Source: Chitinophagales bacterium 33-2 (GTDB taxonomy: Bacteria; Bacteroidota; Bacteroidia; Chitinophagales; Chitinophagaceae). Taken from it: a stretch of DNA of 64,000 bases. The translations under genes and the position numbers were made by a program. The notes beneath the pieces are model-generated. The model ran no database searches and was not told where the DNA came from. It saw only the letters and a program-made list of their open reading frames with translations. Each line of letters opens with the position of its first letter. The first letter of the stretch is position 1. The stretch spans positions 1 through 64,000 of the forward strand of contig MWYV01000035.1 of the NCBI GenBank assembly GCA_002050435.1, in the 5' to 3' direction. Below, piece after piece: positions 33,551-42,235 of the stretch.

Positions 33551-35038
33551 TTACTGATTATTAAATTCCTGGTACTGCTTCATTTTATTGTACAGTGTTT
33601 TTCTGTCGATGTTCAGAAGTTTGGCAGCCTTACTCTTATTGAAATTTACTTTTTTCAATGCCTTTAGTATCATTTCATACTCCGCGTCTATAGATGCACC
33701 TTTTAAAGTTGTTTCAGAAAGGTTCCGCGGGCTGTCGGATATTTCCGAAACCGTTGTAGGCATTGAATTGGTCGCGGCAGGTTCAGGTAGTTTATCAAAC
33801 TGCAACTTTTCAAAATTAGAAATTTCGAAAGGCAGTGAACTTGGCTCAATCTCTTCGCCATCTGAAAGCAGGGTAGCTCTTTTGATAACGTTTTTAAGTT
33901 CCCGCAGGTTACCATACCAAACATAATGACGGAATATATGCTCTACCTCTGCACTGAATCTTTTTACATTTTTACCCAGTTCCTGGTTGGTCTGGTGCAG
34001 GAAGTGATTGGCAAACAACATCACATCATCCGGACGCTGACGCAGTGGTGGTATATCAATACTGAATTCATTGAAACGGTGGTAAAGGTCTTCTCTGAAC
34101 TTGCCCTTCCGCACGGCATCCCAGAGTCTTTCATTACTGGCAATGATGATGCGCACTTCAAGTTCTATATCTTTTAGTCCGCCTACCCTACGCATTTTTC
34201 TTTCCTGTACTACGCGCAACAGCGAAACCTGAGTATCGTAGGAAAGATTGGATATTTCATCAAGAAAGATCGTTCCCCCGTTTGCAGTTTCAAGACTTCC
34301 GATCTTAAGGTTTAGTGCACCTGTAAATGATCCTTTTTCGTGTCCAAAAAGTTCGCTTCCAGCAAGTTCTTTGGAAAGCGCACCACAATCAATTGCAACG
34401 AAAGGTTTGTTTTTCCTTTTACTGCGTTTGTGTATTTCCTGGGCAACAGCTTCTTTACCGCTTCCGCTTTCACCATGAATGATCACGGTATAATTGGTTG
34501 GGGCTACCAGGTCGATCTGTTGAAGTATCTGGCGAAAAACAGGTGTATCGCCGAAAATATATTCCCCTGAAACAAGTATGGAAGGGGATTTATCCCTGGC
34601 CATTCCAGGCATGTCGGTCTTTTCGCTGGAAGCAGGTGCTGAACTGTTCTGCACCGGGGCAGTGTTCGCCTCCCTTGAGGAAGTGTTCAGTGCTTTCTTT
34701 ATGGTAATAAGAATTTCATCCGGGAAAAGAGGTTTGGTGATATAATCATAAGCACCCATCTTCATTACTTCCACAGCCATTTTAATATCACTGTAACCAG
34801 TAATGATAATAACCGGGACGTGGGGGTATCGCTCCTTGATCTTCCCTAATAATACATTTCCTTCCATATCTTCCAGCCTGAAGTCGCACATTACAAGGGA
34901 AGGTTCAACGGTTTCTAAAAGTTCGAGTGATTTTTTTCCACTATAAGATTCCAGCACATCATACCCATGCCGGGTAAGAAATCTTTTTAGTAATAAGCAC
35001 ATATCCCGGTCATCATCGATAATTAAAATGGTCTGCAT
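33551..35038 (-). CDS. NtrC-type sigma-54 response regulator (REC-AAA+-HTH)
   Basis: 495 residues. Receiver ~1-118 with Asp52 (VMCDFRLEDMEG) and TKP lysine. Linker ~119-155 rich in Ala/Ser/Pro. AAA+ domain ~157-395 with Walker A GESGSGKE (189-196) and Walker B IFLDEISN; the sigma-54 contact loop is GSFTGA (236-241), Ser replacing Ala. Fis-type HTH at the end (FNKSKAAKLLNIDRKTLYNK). Encoded 49 bp downstream of rpoN on the same strand, so it probably acts with the adjacent sigma factor. Confidence 0.93.
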   Translation of the reverse strand: MQTILIIDDDRDMCLLLKRFLTRHGYDVLESYSGKKSLELLETVEPSLVMCDFRLEDMEGNVLLGKIKERYPHVPVIIITGYSDIKMAVEVMKMGAYDYITKPLFPDEILITIKKALNTSSREANTAPVQNSSAPASSEKTDMPGMARDKSPSILVSGEYIFGDTPVFRQILQQIDLVAPTNYTVIIHGESGSGKEAVAQEIHKRSKRKNKPFVAIDCGALSKELAGSELFGHEKGSFTGALNLKIGSLETANGGTIFLDEISNLSYDTQVSLLRVVQERKMRRVGGLKDIELEVRIIIASNERLWDAVRKGKFREDLYHRFNEFSIDIPPLRQRPDDVMLFANHFLHQTNQELGKNVKRFSAEVEHIFRHYVWYGNLRELKNVIKRATLLSDGEEIEPSSLPFEISNFEKLQFDKLPEPAATNSMPTTVSEISDSPRNLSETTLKGASIDAEYEMILKALKKVNFNKSKAAKLLNIDRKTLYNKMKQYQEFNNQ

Positions 35039-35087
35039 CTGCTATTTATTTGTTTTGGGTTTCGATAATTAAATGTAAAACGAAAAA

Positions 35088-36503
35088 TTAAGCCCACAAT
35101 CCCCTGACATGTGAAACAGGTATCTGCAATTGTTCACGGTATTTTGCTACTGTCCTTCGGGCCACTGAAAATCCTTTTTGTGATAAGATCATCACCAGTT
35201 GCTGGTCAGTATAGGGGCTGTGTTTATCCTCGGTCTCTATGACTTCCTCAATGGCAGACTGGATGACTTTATTACTGATTACCTGCCCTTTCTGGTTGGC
35301 AATGCCTTCGGTGAAAAGATCTTTCAGGAGCAGCAATCCAAATGGAGACTCTGCATATTTGTTGCAGGTAATCCTTGAAACAGTTGAAATATCCACACCA
35401 ACAATTTCCGCAATGTTTTTCAGGATCATGGGTTTTAACTGGTTGATGTCTGCAGTCATAAAATAATTATGCTGAAGTTCAACGATTGATTTCATAATGC
35501 GGATCATGGTGCTTTCTCTTTGCTGCACGGCATGAATGAACCACTGTGCAGACTGGAGTTTATTTTTGATGTACTGCATTGCAGGTTTATCCGTGGTAAC
35601 CTTTGCATTCTGAATTGCAGTTTCTTTCCAGGTAGAATTGATGTTCAGGCTTTCAGATCTTTGGCGGTATAACTGCACTTCAATGGCATCGCCACTCCTG
35701 GTAATAATAAAATCGGGAACGATATTATGATTGACGCCTTCCTGTAATTCACAGATAGGGCGCATTTTTAAAGTAGCGATCAGTCTTAAAACGATCTTAA
35801 GCTCCTCATCATCGATCAAAAGGTGTGCTTTGATCTTATCCATATTGCGGTTGTGCAGGTCATTAAAATGATCTTCAAGTAATTTTACCGCAGTTCTTAC
35901 ATCCGGTCTTTTCCTGTTCATCCTGTATAACTGGATCAACAGGCATTCTTTAATGGACCTTGCTGCAATACCAACAGGTTCCAACTGCTGGATCTTCGCC
36001 AGCACCTTTTCAATATCTTCTGCCTCTACCCAACGGTTTTGTTTAAAGGAATAATCTTCTGCAAGATCCTGCAGCTTTTGTTCCATGAGGCCACAGTCAT
36101 TCAACGAATCAATGATGAATTCAGCAACAGTTATTTCATACGCATCTTCAGTGGTAAGTTTGAATTGTTCTTTCAACACCACCCTGTAATCAAAACTATT
36201 TGTAATTGGGCGCTCGGGAAGTTTATCGTTGTGGAGGTAATTCCCATATTCAAATTTGTAGTCGGGAATATCATCATAACCATATTCTTCCCAATCCTGG
36301 TAATCCTGAACTGAATCCTTGTTGTATTTATCAACTAGCGGCTCAAATTCATTCTTTTGGTCCTCCAAAAGAGGGTTATCCTCAATTTCCTGATGTATAC
36401 GTTGCTCAAGCTCAAGGGTATTGAGGTGGAAAAAATTGAGCAACTGGATTTGCTGGGGCAGAATTTTCAGTTTCTGCTTTTGGGCTAAATGCTGGTTGAT
36501 CAT
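35088..36503 (-). CDS. rpoN: RNA polymerase sigma-54 factor
   Basis: 471 residues. Region I is Gln-rich (KQKLKILPQQIQLLNFFHLN, then TLELEQRIHQEIEDNPLLED), which receives activator signals. An acidic region II follows, then the core-binding and helix-turn-helix domains, and the C-terminal RpoN box ARRTVAKYREQL, which reads the -24 element. All parts are intact. First gene of a four-gene minus-strand unit with an NtrC-type activator, a kinase-like protein and a hybrid kinase. Confidence 0.96.
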   Translation of the reverse strand: MINQHLAQKQKLKILPQQIQLLNFFHLNTLELEQRIHQEIEDNPLLEDQKNEFEPLVDKYNKDSVQDYQDWEEYGYDDIPDYKFEYGNYLHNDKLPERPITNSFDYRVVLKEQFKLTTEDAYEITVAEFIIDSLNDCGLMEQKLQDLAEDYSFKQNRWVEAEDIEKVLAKIQQLEPVGIAARSIKECLLIQLYRMNRKRPDVRTAVKLLEDHFNDLHNRNMDKIKAHLLIDDEELKIVLRLIATLKMRPICELQEGVNHNIVPDFIITRSGDAIEVQLYRQRSESLNINSTWKETAIQNAKVTTDKPAMQYIKNKLQSAQWFIHAVQQRESTMIRIMKSIVELQHNYFMTADINQLKPMILKNIAEIVGVDISTVSRITCNKYAESPFGLLLLKDLFTEGIANQKGQVISNKVIQSAIEEVIETEDKHSPYTDQQLVMILSQKGFSVARRTVAKYREQLQIPVSHVRGLWA

Positions 36504-36661
36504 CCTGGTTTATTTTGGGGTATGGCAGATAGGACAAGACTGAAACCAAATTGAACAATTGTTAAAAAAAAATTTAATTGATTGTATTTCAGCATGTTAT
36601 ACTGTTAATATCCACCTCATCTTTGCTAGTAACTGATCAAGGATAAAACCGGTACCGCAAT

Positions 36662-36678
36662 TTGGGGAAATTATTGCA
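36662..36678 (+). promoter_or_regulatory. Possible sigma-54 (-24/-12) promoter
   Basis: TTGGGGAAATTATTGCA carries GG and GC at the exact 12-base spacing of -24/-12 promoters, with TTGC(A) perfect at -12; the -24 side is TTGGGG and not TTGGCAC. It points toward the DUF1328 gene, but that start is 450 bp away. Confidence 0.3.
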
Positions 36679-36731
36679 CAGCCTAAAAATCGGCATGCAG
36701 CTTATTTACGTTATATAAAGCAATGCTGATA

Positions 36732-36929
36732 TTAATGAGAATCACTACCTGTTAGCCTGTATTCAAAGAAAGACGGTATTGGATACCTTTCACCATTGGG
36801 AAAAGAGGAAGAAGGATCTGAAATTTTTTGTTCAGTGTAAGGTTGTTTGCCGGAAGGAATCGTAGGCATGCCCCCATTTTGCGCATTTGCATAAGTATAA
36901 AACGGCTGGAGAGGGTTTAGATGTTCCAT
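36732..36929 (-). CDS. Doubtful small hypothetical protein
   Basis: 65 residues, Pro/Ser/Tyr-rich (MEHLNPLQPFYTYANAQNGG), with an A-rich AAAGAAATT before the ATG but no clear Shine-Dalgarno site. Composition is plausible for a short disordered protein; no family recognised. Confidence 0.3.
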   Translation of the reverse strand: MEHLNPLQPFYTYANAQNGGMPTIPSGKQPYTEQKISDPSSSFPNGERYPIPSFFEYRLTGSDSH

Positions 36930-37129
36930 AATTTCTTTCGGATGTTTTTCTTCTTCTGAACAGAAAAAAATATACCAGATATTCCCTGCTTTACGATCTT
37001 TCTAAAACGCTCATATTAATAATCTTAGTAGAAGAATCTCCTCATAAAATTTGAAGGTCTTTTTTATAAATGGTATGGTTCTTTAATACAGTAGGGGAGC
37101 ATATTTTTTAACCCTTAAACTTTTTAATT

Positions 37130-37297
37130 ATGCTACGTTGGACAATTATTTTCCTTGTTGTTGCTATTATAGCTGCAATATTTGGATTTGGGGGCATTGC
37201 GGCAGGAGCTGCATCTATTGCCAAGATCCTATTCTATATTTTCCTGGTGCTGTTTGTACTCTCGCTGATTGCTGGGGGCTTCAAACGCGCGGATTAA
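37130..37297 (+). CDS. DUF1328 small membrane protein
   Basis: 55 residues: [55 protein letters not shown]. The LRW start, the [15 protein letters not shown] turn and two helices define DUF1328/YtjA. Membrane-located, function unknown. ATG at 37130; terminator 37319-37354. Confidence 0.9.
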   Translation: MLRWTIIFLVVAIIAAIFGFGGIAAGAASIAKILFYIFLVLFVLSLIAGGFKRAD

Positions 37298-37318
37298 TTC
37301 ACCTCCTTCAAAGTAGTA

Positions 37319-37354
37319 AGAGGCTGTTTCAACAGTTTGAGACAGCCTCTTTTA
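37319..37354 (+). terminator. Terminator after the DUF1328 gene
   Basis: AAGAGGCTGT and ACAGCCTCTT pair across a 13-nt loop, followed by a T-run. Confidence 0.8.
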
Positions 37355-37430
37355 TTCGGGTAGGGATGGAATCAATTTTAATTTATGCCATTCTCAGCGC
37401 CTTGGTTTTACTTTTGATACATCCTCCCAA

Positions 37431-37460
37431 TTAAAAAACCCTTCGCATTTACGAAGGGTT
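37431..37460 (-). terminator. Terminator-like hairpin, minus strand
   Basis: On the minus strand AACCCTTCG-TAAATG-CGAAGGGTT is followed by TTTTAA. It lies 85 bp past the stop of the 37546-37812 gene. Confidence 0.65.
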
Positions 37461-37545
37461 AGAATAACAAAAGCCCCGGTATAATCATTCTTCACATCCA
37501 CCTAATTTGTTCTCTCACTGAAACCGGAGCTAAATGTCTTAGTTA

Positions 37546-37812
37546 TTAATTGATAATTTCTTCATCACTTCCCGAATCTTCACTGGTATTGACAGCTGTT
37601 TGAGCCGGAGCATTCACTATTTTATCACTTCTTTGTTCATTTACAATCACTTTTTCATCCAGGCGGCTGTCGGTTGGAGAAGACTCTGTTAAAGCTTCAT
37701 CACTGCCTTCCCTTCCATTTTGACCAAGCCCTGGCTTATCATAACCACCGGGTTTATCATAACCAGATGCATTTTTTTTATTTTTTGTATCTTTTGGAGG
37801 ATCATTTTTCAT
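37546..37812 (-). CDS. Small hydrophilic repeat-containing protein, unknown function
   Basis: 88 residues, strongly hydrophilic. It holds a short tandem repeat, SGYDKPG-GYDKPG (residues ~16-28), then an acidic tail ending SEDSGSDEEIIN. Probably disordered. No family recognised. It lies among small envelope and stress genes and has its own downstream hairpin (37431-37460). Confidence 0.55.
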   Translation of the reverse strand: MKNDPPKDTKNKKNASGYDKPGGYDKPGLGQNGREGSDEALTESSPTDSRLDEKVIVNEQRSDKIVNAPAQTAVNTSEDSGSDEEIIN

Positions 37813-37924
37813 GCGCTTCTATTTACACTATTGATTTACCTAAAACTGTACCTGATTTATTTTCATCAAATTATTCATCGCTAATATCATCAATAACTCA
37901 GATTGGGTTGCCTTCAAGAACATT

Positions 37925-37952
37925 AAAAAAGGGACAAAATGTCCCTTTTTTA
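37925..37952 (-). terminator. Terminator after the 37962 gene
   Basis: AAAAAAGGGAC-AAAAT-GTCCCTTTTTT: strong palindrome with T-runs on both strands. Confidence 0.85.
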
Positions 37953-37961
37953 ATGTTCTTG

Positions 37962-38375
37962 CTATGCCCCGTGCCCATTCATATCTGCGGGCGCTGGTTC
38001 CGCCTTGGGCCTCAACTTGTTGAAAAAATTATTGATCTTTTCCATGAGGTTGGCCTTTTGTTTTTCACTTATAATGTGTGATGAATAATTTTTAAGTAAA
38101 TAGGGGATCAGGATCTTGGTAAACCAGCCTGCTTTGGCCAGGATAAACTTACGTACCACGAGGTCCACACCAAAATCAAGTCCGAAGTTAGCAAACGCTC
38201 CGGTCCGGTCGCGTGTTGTGAATTTACCTATTGTACGCATCACGTTACCAATGGGTTTAAGACCTTCCTTAACACCTGCCAGGTCGTTGCGGATCTGTAC
38301 TTCCTTTATTTTCAATTCAGAAAGCAAGCGTTGCTCTTCCTGTAAAAGATTTTCATATGTTTTTATCATACTCAT
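37962..38375 (-). CDS. Conserved-looking hypothetical protein next to a holin-like gene
   Basis: 137 residues. An N-terminal coiled coil (YENLLQEEQRLLSELKIKEV) precedes a moderately hydrophobic centre (GAFANFGLDFGVDLVVRKFI, WFTKILIPYLLKNY) and a charged C-terminus. No signal peptide. It overlaps the holin-family gene by 23 bp, so the two are translated together. Probably membrane-associated; function unknown. Confidence 0.75.
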   Translation of the reverse strand: MSMIKTYENLLQEEQRLLSELKIKEVQIRNDLAGVKEGLKPIGNVMRTIGKFTTRDRTGAFANFGLDFGVDLVVRKFILAKAGWFTKILIPYLLKNYSSHIISEKQKANLMEKINNFFNKLRPKAEPAPADMNGHGA

Positions 38376-38763
38376 AAACCTTGCTGATGATTGAATTCCT
38401 GATCATAGGCACTATTACCTTTTTCTTAAGGGCAAACAATAGAATAATAAGCAGAAGGAAAAATGCTGCTACTATAAAAAATCCGCCTGCGGTACTGTTA
38501 ACCAATCCGCCTACCCACCATGCAATTGCAGTAAATAAAAATGAAAGGAAAAAAAGGGCCAATACAAGGGATACTACCCCAATCACCACACCAGAGACAG
38601 CATTGGATGCCCCGCGCGTTGCCTTGGCTTTTGCCAGGTCTGCATAGGTTTTTACATAATCGCTGACACTGTCTTTTAATTTTGCAGTTCTGCTTTTCAG
38701 ATCGTCCTTTTCTTCTTCGTTTTCCAATTTTACTTTATAATCTTCCATTCGCTGAGATTTCAA
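38353..38763 (-). CDS. Phage-holin-superfamily (holin-X-like) membrane protein
   Basis: 136 residues. A charged N-terminal helix (~10-45) leads into two long membrane helices (ASNAVSGVVIGVVSLVLALF and GGFFIVAAFFLLLIILLFAL) separated by the WWVGGLVNSTAG turn. This is the Actinobacterial holin-X/DUF1469-like layout, which is widespread in non-phage contexts with YtxH proteins. No other phage genes are nearby, so an envelope role is likelier than lysis. Confidence 0.8.
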   Translation of the reverse strand: MKSQRMEDYKVKLENEEEKDDLKSRTAKLKDSVSDYVKTYADLAKAKATRGASNAVSGVVIGVVSLVLALFFLSFLFTAIAWWVGGLVNSTAGGFFIVAAFFLLLIILLFALKKKVIVPMIRNSIISKVYEYDKNI

Positions 38764-38769
38764 CCTGAT

Positions 38770-38798
38770 AAAAAAAGAAGCAGGTCTGTTCGACCTGC
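38770..38798 (-). terminator. Terminator after the YtxH-like gene
   Basis: On the minus strand GCAGGTC-GAACA-GACCTGC is followed by TTCTTTTTTT. Confidence 0.8.
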
Positions 38799-38806
38799 AA
38801 CATGCT

Positions 38807-39064
38807 TTAGCTATAGCTTTCGCCCATATTGTTGAATTTATTTCCCGCTTCTGCCGCTGCTTTGGATCCCTTCTTAGTCAGGCTCCCAACTTCTTCTTTA
38901 GCGCTTGCAAATAAATCACTTAGGTGACCTGACCAATCTCCTGCAGACTGTGAGATTTTAGCACGCAACTCAGTTCCTTTTTCCGGAGCGAGCAATAAAC
39001 CAATTGCAACGCCTGCAGCTGCCGCACCAACAATACCGAGGATAATTTTTGATTTCGTAGACAT
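38807..39064 (-). CDS. YtxH-family small envelope protein
   Basis: 85 residues. The N-terminal membrane segment KIILGIVGAAAAGVAIGLLL is followed by APEKGTELRAKISQSAGDWS, the diagnostic YtxH junction, and then a long amphipathic helix. Function unknown; Bacillus relatives are general-stress proteins. It has its own terminator, separating it from the holin-like gene. Confidence 0.9.
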   Translation of the reverse strand: MSTKSKIILGIVGAAAAGVAIGLLLAPEKGTELRAKISQSAGDWSGHLSDLFASAKEEVGSLTKKGSKAAAEAGNKFNNMGESYS

Positions 39065-39254
39065 AGTATTAACTATTTTAAATGAGCAATAATTTCCTTT
39101 ATAATAAAAATAATCATACCATGAATGAACCGTTCTTCAAATAAATCGCCCTGAATCTTTCAAAATAAAATAGGCAAACTCCTAATTTCATATTTCTGCG
39201 AGGTGAAATCGATTAATGGTATGATAATTTAAGGGTAAAGGCGTTAGACGAGTT

Positions 39255-39599
39255 ATGGTAACGAGGAAAAAAGTATTAATTATTGATGATGAAGTGGACT
39301 TGTGTCTCCTGATGAAGACATATTTTCTACGGAAGAACTATGAAGTTTACATAGCACACACACTTTCAGATGGCGTATCCCGTTTAAAGGAAGTTTCCCC
39401 CGATTTTTTATTTATTGATTATAACCTTCCCGATGGTCTAGGGTGGGATAAACTGCCGGAATTATACCAGAAATTTCCCGACATTCAATTTCACCTGATC
39501 AGCGCCTTTCGTCCTACGATGCCCACTGAACTGGATGGTGCAAAACTTACGATTTGGGAAAAACCCATCAGCCTGAAATCTCTGGATAATTTCTTTTAA
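39255..39599 (+). CDS. Stand-alone response regulator receiver
   Basis: 114 residues, receiver domain only. Acidic pair in LIIDDEVDLC, phospho-Asp in FLFIDYNLPDG (~residue 54), Ser in HLISAFRPT and Lys in WEKPISL. No output domain, so it would act through protein contacts or as a phosphate sink. Divergent from the YtxH gene. It may work with the soluble hybrid kinase nearby, but that is inference. Confidence 0.88.
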   Translation: MVTRKKVLIIDDEVDLCLLMKTYFLRKNYEVYIAHTLSDGVSRLKEVSPDFLFIDYNLPDGLGWDKLPELYQKFPDIQFHLISAFRPTMPTELDGAKLTIWEKPISLKSLDNFF

Positions 39600-39621
39600 A
39601 ATACTTTGATTGCATAAATGA

Positions 39622-39650
39622 AATAAGGCTGGATTTCCAGCCTTATTGTT
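39622..39650. terminator. Bidirectional terminator between receiver and citrate synthase genes
   Basis: AATAAGGCTGG-ATTT-CCAGCCTTATT is a perfect stem, followed by GTTT on the plus strand and preceded by A/T on the other. Confidence 0.75.
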
Positions 39651-39667
39651 TAAAAGTTCCAAGCAGG

Positions 39668-40993
39668 TTACTCACCCCATATCTCATCTTCACCCTTCAG
39701 CCATTTCTTTACAAGATCGGTACTCACCGACTTTGGTCTTTCCAGTGGAAATCCCAGTGACCTGTCCCAGCAAAGACTTGCCAAAACACCAAGTGAACGA
39801 CTGACCGCGAATAAGACAGTATAGAACTCGTATTCTTTCATTCCATAATGTACCAGTAATGCACCACTGTGGGCATCAACATTGGGCCATGGGTTTTTTA
39901 TTTTACCAAGGGATTGCAATATCGGCGGAACTGTTTCATAAATATTCCAAACAGTTTGAACCAGCGGATCATCAGGCATGTGCTTCTTACCAAATTCCAT
40001 TTGTGCCGTAAACCTGGGATCTGTTTTTCTCAGTACCGCATGTCCATACCCGGGCACTACTTTTCCTTCACTGAGCGTTTTCTTTACATAATCTTCAATC
40101 TGTTCATTTGAAGGAAGGTCGGTTTTCAGATCCTCACGCAATTCAAATATCCACTTGATCACTTCCTGGTTGGCCAGACCGTGCAAGGGTCCTGCAAGTC
40201 CATTCATTCCAGCGGCATAACTCAGATATGGATCACTGAGTGCAGAACCAACAAGATGTGTTGTATGTGCAGAAACATTACCTCCTTCATGGTCGGCATG
40301 GATGGTCATGTATAAGCGCATCAATTCTTTAAAGCTGTCATCATCATAACCCATCATATGGGCAAAGTTTCCAGACCAGTCCAGCAATCCGTTAGGCTGG
40401 ATATGATCGCCATTCTTATACTTGCGGCGGTAGATGTAAGCTGCAATCCTGGGCAATCTTGCTATCAGATCCATGGAATCATCAAAAACAGCATCCCAGT
40501 AATCTTTTTTATTCATGCCTGCTGCGTACCTTTTCGAAAACTGACTTTCGGTTTGCAGGGCCATCACAGCCACTACAAACTGTGTCATGGGGTGCGTATT
40601 CAGCGGTAATGCTTCTATTGTTGCGAATACATGATTCGGAACATGACTGCGGCGTTGCCAAACAGCGGTTAGGTGCTGCACATCCTCTTCGGTAGGAAGA
40701 TCCCCCACCAGCATCAAATAGAAAAGTCCTTCAGGAAGCGGCTCTGAACCTCCTTCGGCTTTTGGTAATTTCTGCTGCAATTCAGGAATGGTATGTCCGC
40801 GGAAACGGATGCCTTCCTGCGCATCCAGCAGAGAAGTTTCAGTTACCAAACCAGTCATACCACGCATTCCCTGGAAGATCTGCGACAACTGAACTTCGCC
40901 GATCTTTTTATTTCCATGCTCCTTTAAAAGGTCTTTAATTTCTGTGGCAACCGCATCGGATTTTGCTTTGAACCTTTCTTTTATTACTCCCAT
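39668..40993 (-). CDS. gltA: Citrate synthase
   Basis: 441 residues. Condenses acetyl-CoA and oxaloacetate at the entry of the TCA cycle. Active-site segments are visible: [11 protein letters not shown] (His), [14 protein letters not shown] (His) and [10 protein letters not shown] (Asp). The N-terminal part ([34 protein letters not shown]) matches the eukaryote-like Si-citrate synthase type found in many Bacteroidota, not the NADH-inhibited GltA of enterobacteria. Monocistronic, with a good promoter at 41036-41066. Confidence 0.95.
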   Translation of the reverse strand: MGVIKERFKAKSDAVATEIKDLLKEHGNKKIGEVQLSQIFQGMRGMTGLVTETSLLDAQEGIRFRGHTIPELQQKLPKAEGGSEPLPEGLFYLMLVGDLPTEEDVQHLTAVWQRRSHVPNHVFATIEALPLNTHPMTQFVVAVMALQTESQFSKRYAAGMNKKDYWDAVFDDSMDLIARLPRIAAYIYRRKYKNGDHIQPNGLLDWSGNFAHMMGYDDDSFKELMRLYMTIHADHEGGNVSAHTTHLVGSALSDPYLSYAAGMNGLAGPLHGLANQEVIKWIFELREDLKTDLPSNEQIEDYVKKTLSEGKVVPGYGHAVLRKTDPRFTAQMEFGKKHMPDDPLVQTVWNIYETVPPILQSLGKIKNPWPNVDAHSGALLVHYGMKEYEFYTVLFAVSRSLGVLASLCWDRSLGFPLERPKSVSTDLVKKWLKGEDEIWGE

Positions 40994-41035
40994 TTTTTCT
41001 GATATTTTTCATTAGTGAAGGATAAACCTGGCCCC

Positions 41036-41066
41036 TAAAGTTAGGTCAAGCGCCTTGAGCGACAAA
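41036..41066 (-). promoter_or_regulatory. Bacteroidota-type promoter of citrate synthase
   Basis: On the minus strand TTTG (41063-41066), 19 bases, then TAACTTTA (41036-41043), matching TTTG-N19-TAnnTTTG at all but the last base. It lies 43 bp before the start codon. Confidence 0.6.
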
Positions 41067-41088
41067 AAATCATCTGAAAAATCAAGGG

Positions 41089-42171
41089 TTATTTAGGTGC
41101 TTTTTTATATAAATACAAAGCTACAAAACTGAAAAATATATTTGGGATCCAAGCTGCTATGAGCGGCGGAAGATCTCCCTTGACGGAAAAAGTTGTTGAA
41201 AATTTATCTGAAACAATAAATATCGCAGCGATGATAATGCCGATGGCAAGATGCAGTCCGCTTCCTCCTCTTGACCTTCTTCCTGCGATCACCGCGCCGA
41301 TCAGGGTTAACAACAATACTGTAAAAGGTGTGGCCACACGACGGTACATTTCCACCTTTAAAGGATTCAAACCCTCGGCAGCACGCTCTTCTTCATTGAT
41401 TATATAACGGGAAAGTTCAGGCGTTGTAAGATTGTCTTTCAGATATTCATCTTTTTTCAATTCCCGTGGATGAATGTTCAGGTTGAGGTGCATCACATCC
41501 CGGTTTGTTACAGACTCCTGTAAACTGTCTATATGTCTTTCCAGTACGCCTGTCAGTTTCCATTTATTCACACTCGTATCCCATTCAATCCGTTGAGCTC
41601 TTAAATTGTACACCATCCGATGCGCTCTTACTTTCTCCATGAAAAAACCTCCTGCAGCCAGTGAAGCTGTATCGTAATTGCGCATACCTATATAGGTTAT
41701 GGAATCGATTCTTCTGTAAATATGGTTATAACTCCCGGTGCCCTGACTGCGGTCAATAAATGTAGACTGGAAACTACTCCTGATGGCGTTACCTTTTGGA
41801 AGTACATAACGTGCAGCAAAAAAAAGAAGCACAGCAAGGAATAATCCTGCCATCAGGTAAGGCCTGAGCCAGCGGTTATAAGAAACGCCACTTGCCAGAA
41901 TAGCAATGACCTCAGACCTGAGTGCCATTTTACTTGTAAAAAAAATAACAGCAATAAAAACAAAAAGCGGATAAAGCAAGCCCCAGATCCAGGGGATGAA
42001 ACCAATATAATATTCCTGGAAAATCTGTTTTGAATTAAGTCCCGACTTAACAAAATCATCCGTCTTTTCACTGATATCAATGGCCACAGCAAGTGTGGTC
42101 ATAATGAACATGCAGGAAAAGAAAGTAAGCAACAACTTCCTGATGATATACCAGTCGATCTTTTTAAGCAT
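41089..42171 (-). CDS. LptF/LptG-family lipopolysaccharide export permease
   Basis: 360 residues. Six membrane helices in the LptF/G layout: three at the N-terminus (KLLLTFFSCMFIMTTLAVAI, WIWGLLYPLFVFIAVIFF, LMAGLFLAVLLFFAARYVLP), a periplasmic jellyroll (~120-270) and three at the C-terminus (FTVLLLTLIGAVIAGRRSRG, LAIGIIIAAIFIVSD, IAAWIPNIFFSFVALYLY). The family forms, with LptB2, the inner-membrane ABC extractor that loads LPS on the periplasmic bridge. Follows tgt by 64 bp on the same strand. Confidence 0.92.
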   Translation of the reverse strand: MLKKIDWYIIRKLLLTFFSCMFIMTTLAVAIDISEKTDDFVKSGLNSKQIFQEYYIGFIPWIWGLLYPLFVFIAVIFFTSKMALRSEVIAILASGVSYNRWLRPYLMAGLFLAVLLFFAARYVLPKGNAIRSSFQSTFIDRSQGTGSYNHIYRRIDSITYIGMRNYDTASLAAGGFFMEKVRAHRMVYNLRAQRIEWDTSVNKWKLTGVLERHIDSLQESVTNRDVMHLNLNIHPRELKKDEYLKDNLTTPELSRYIINEEERAAEGLNPLKVEMYRRVATPFTVLLLTLIGAVIAGRRSRGGSGLHLAIGIIIAAIFIVSDKFSTTFSVKGDLPPLIAAWIPNIFFSFVALYLYKKAPK

Positions 42172-42235
42172 CAGGACGAAGTAAACAATTAATGGCGAAA
42201 TAAAATGTTATGATGAAAAGGATCAGGAGTTTTCC

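Larger units (their letters stand above)
36504..37129. other. Long gap between rpoN and the small envelope genes
   Basis: 626 bases. It holds a possible sigma-54-type promoter (36662-36678) and one doubtful small frame on the minus strand (36732-36929). No RNA gene is recognised; the remainder is AT-rich with no clear structure. Confidence 0.5.

Noticed and set aside
38353-38763. Holin-like gene as a sign of a prophage
   Set aside because: No other phage genes nearby; holin-X-like proteins are common outside phages and sit here with YtxH.
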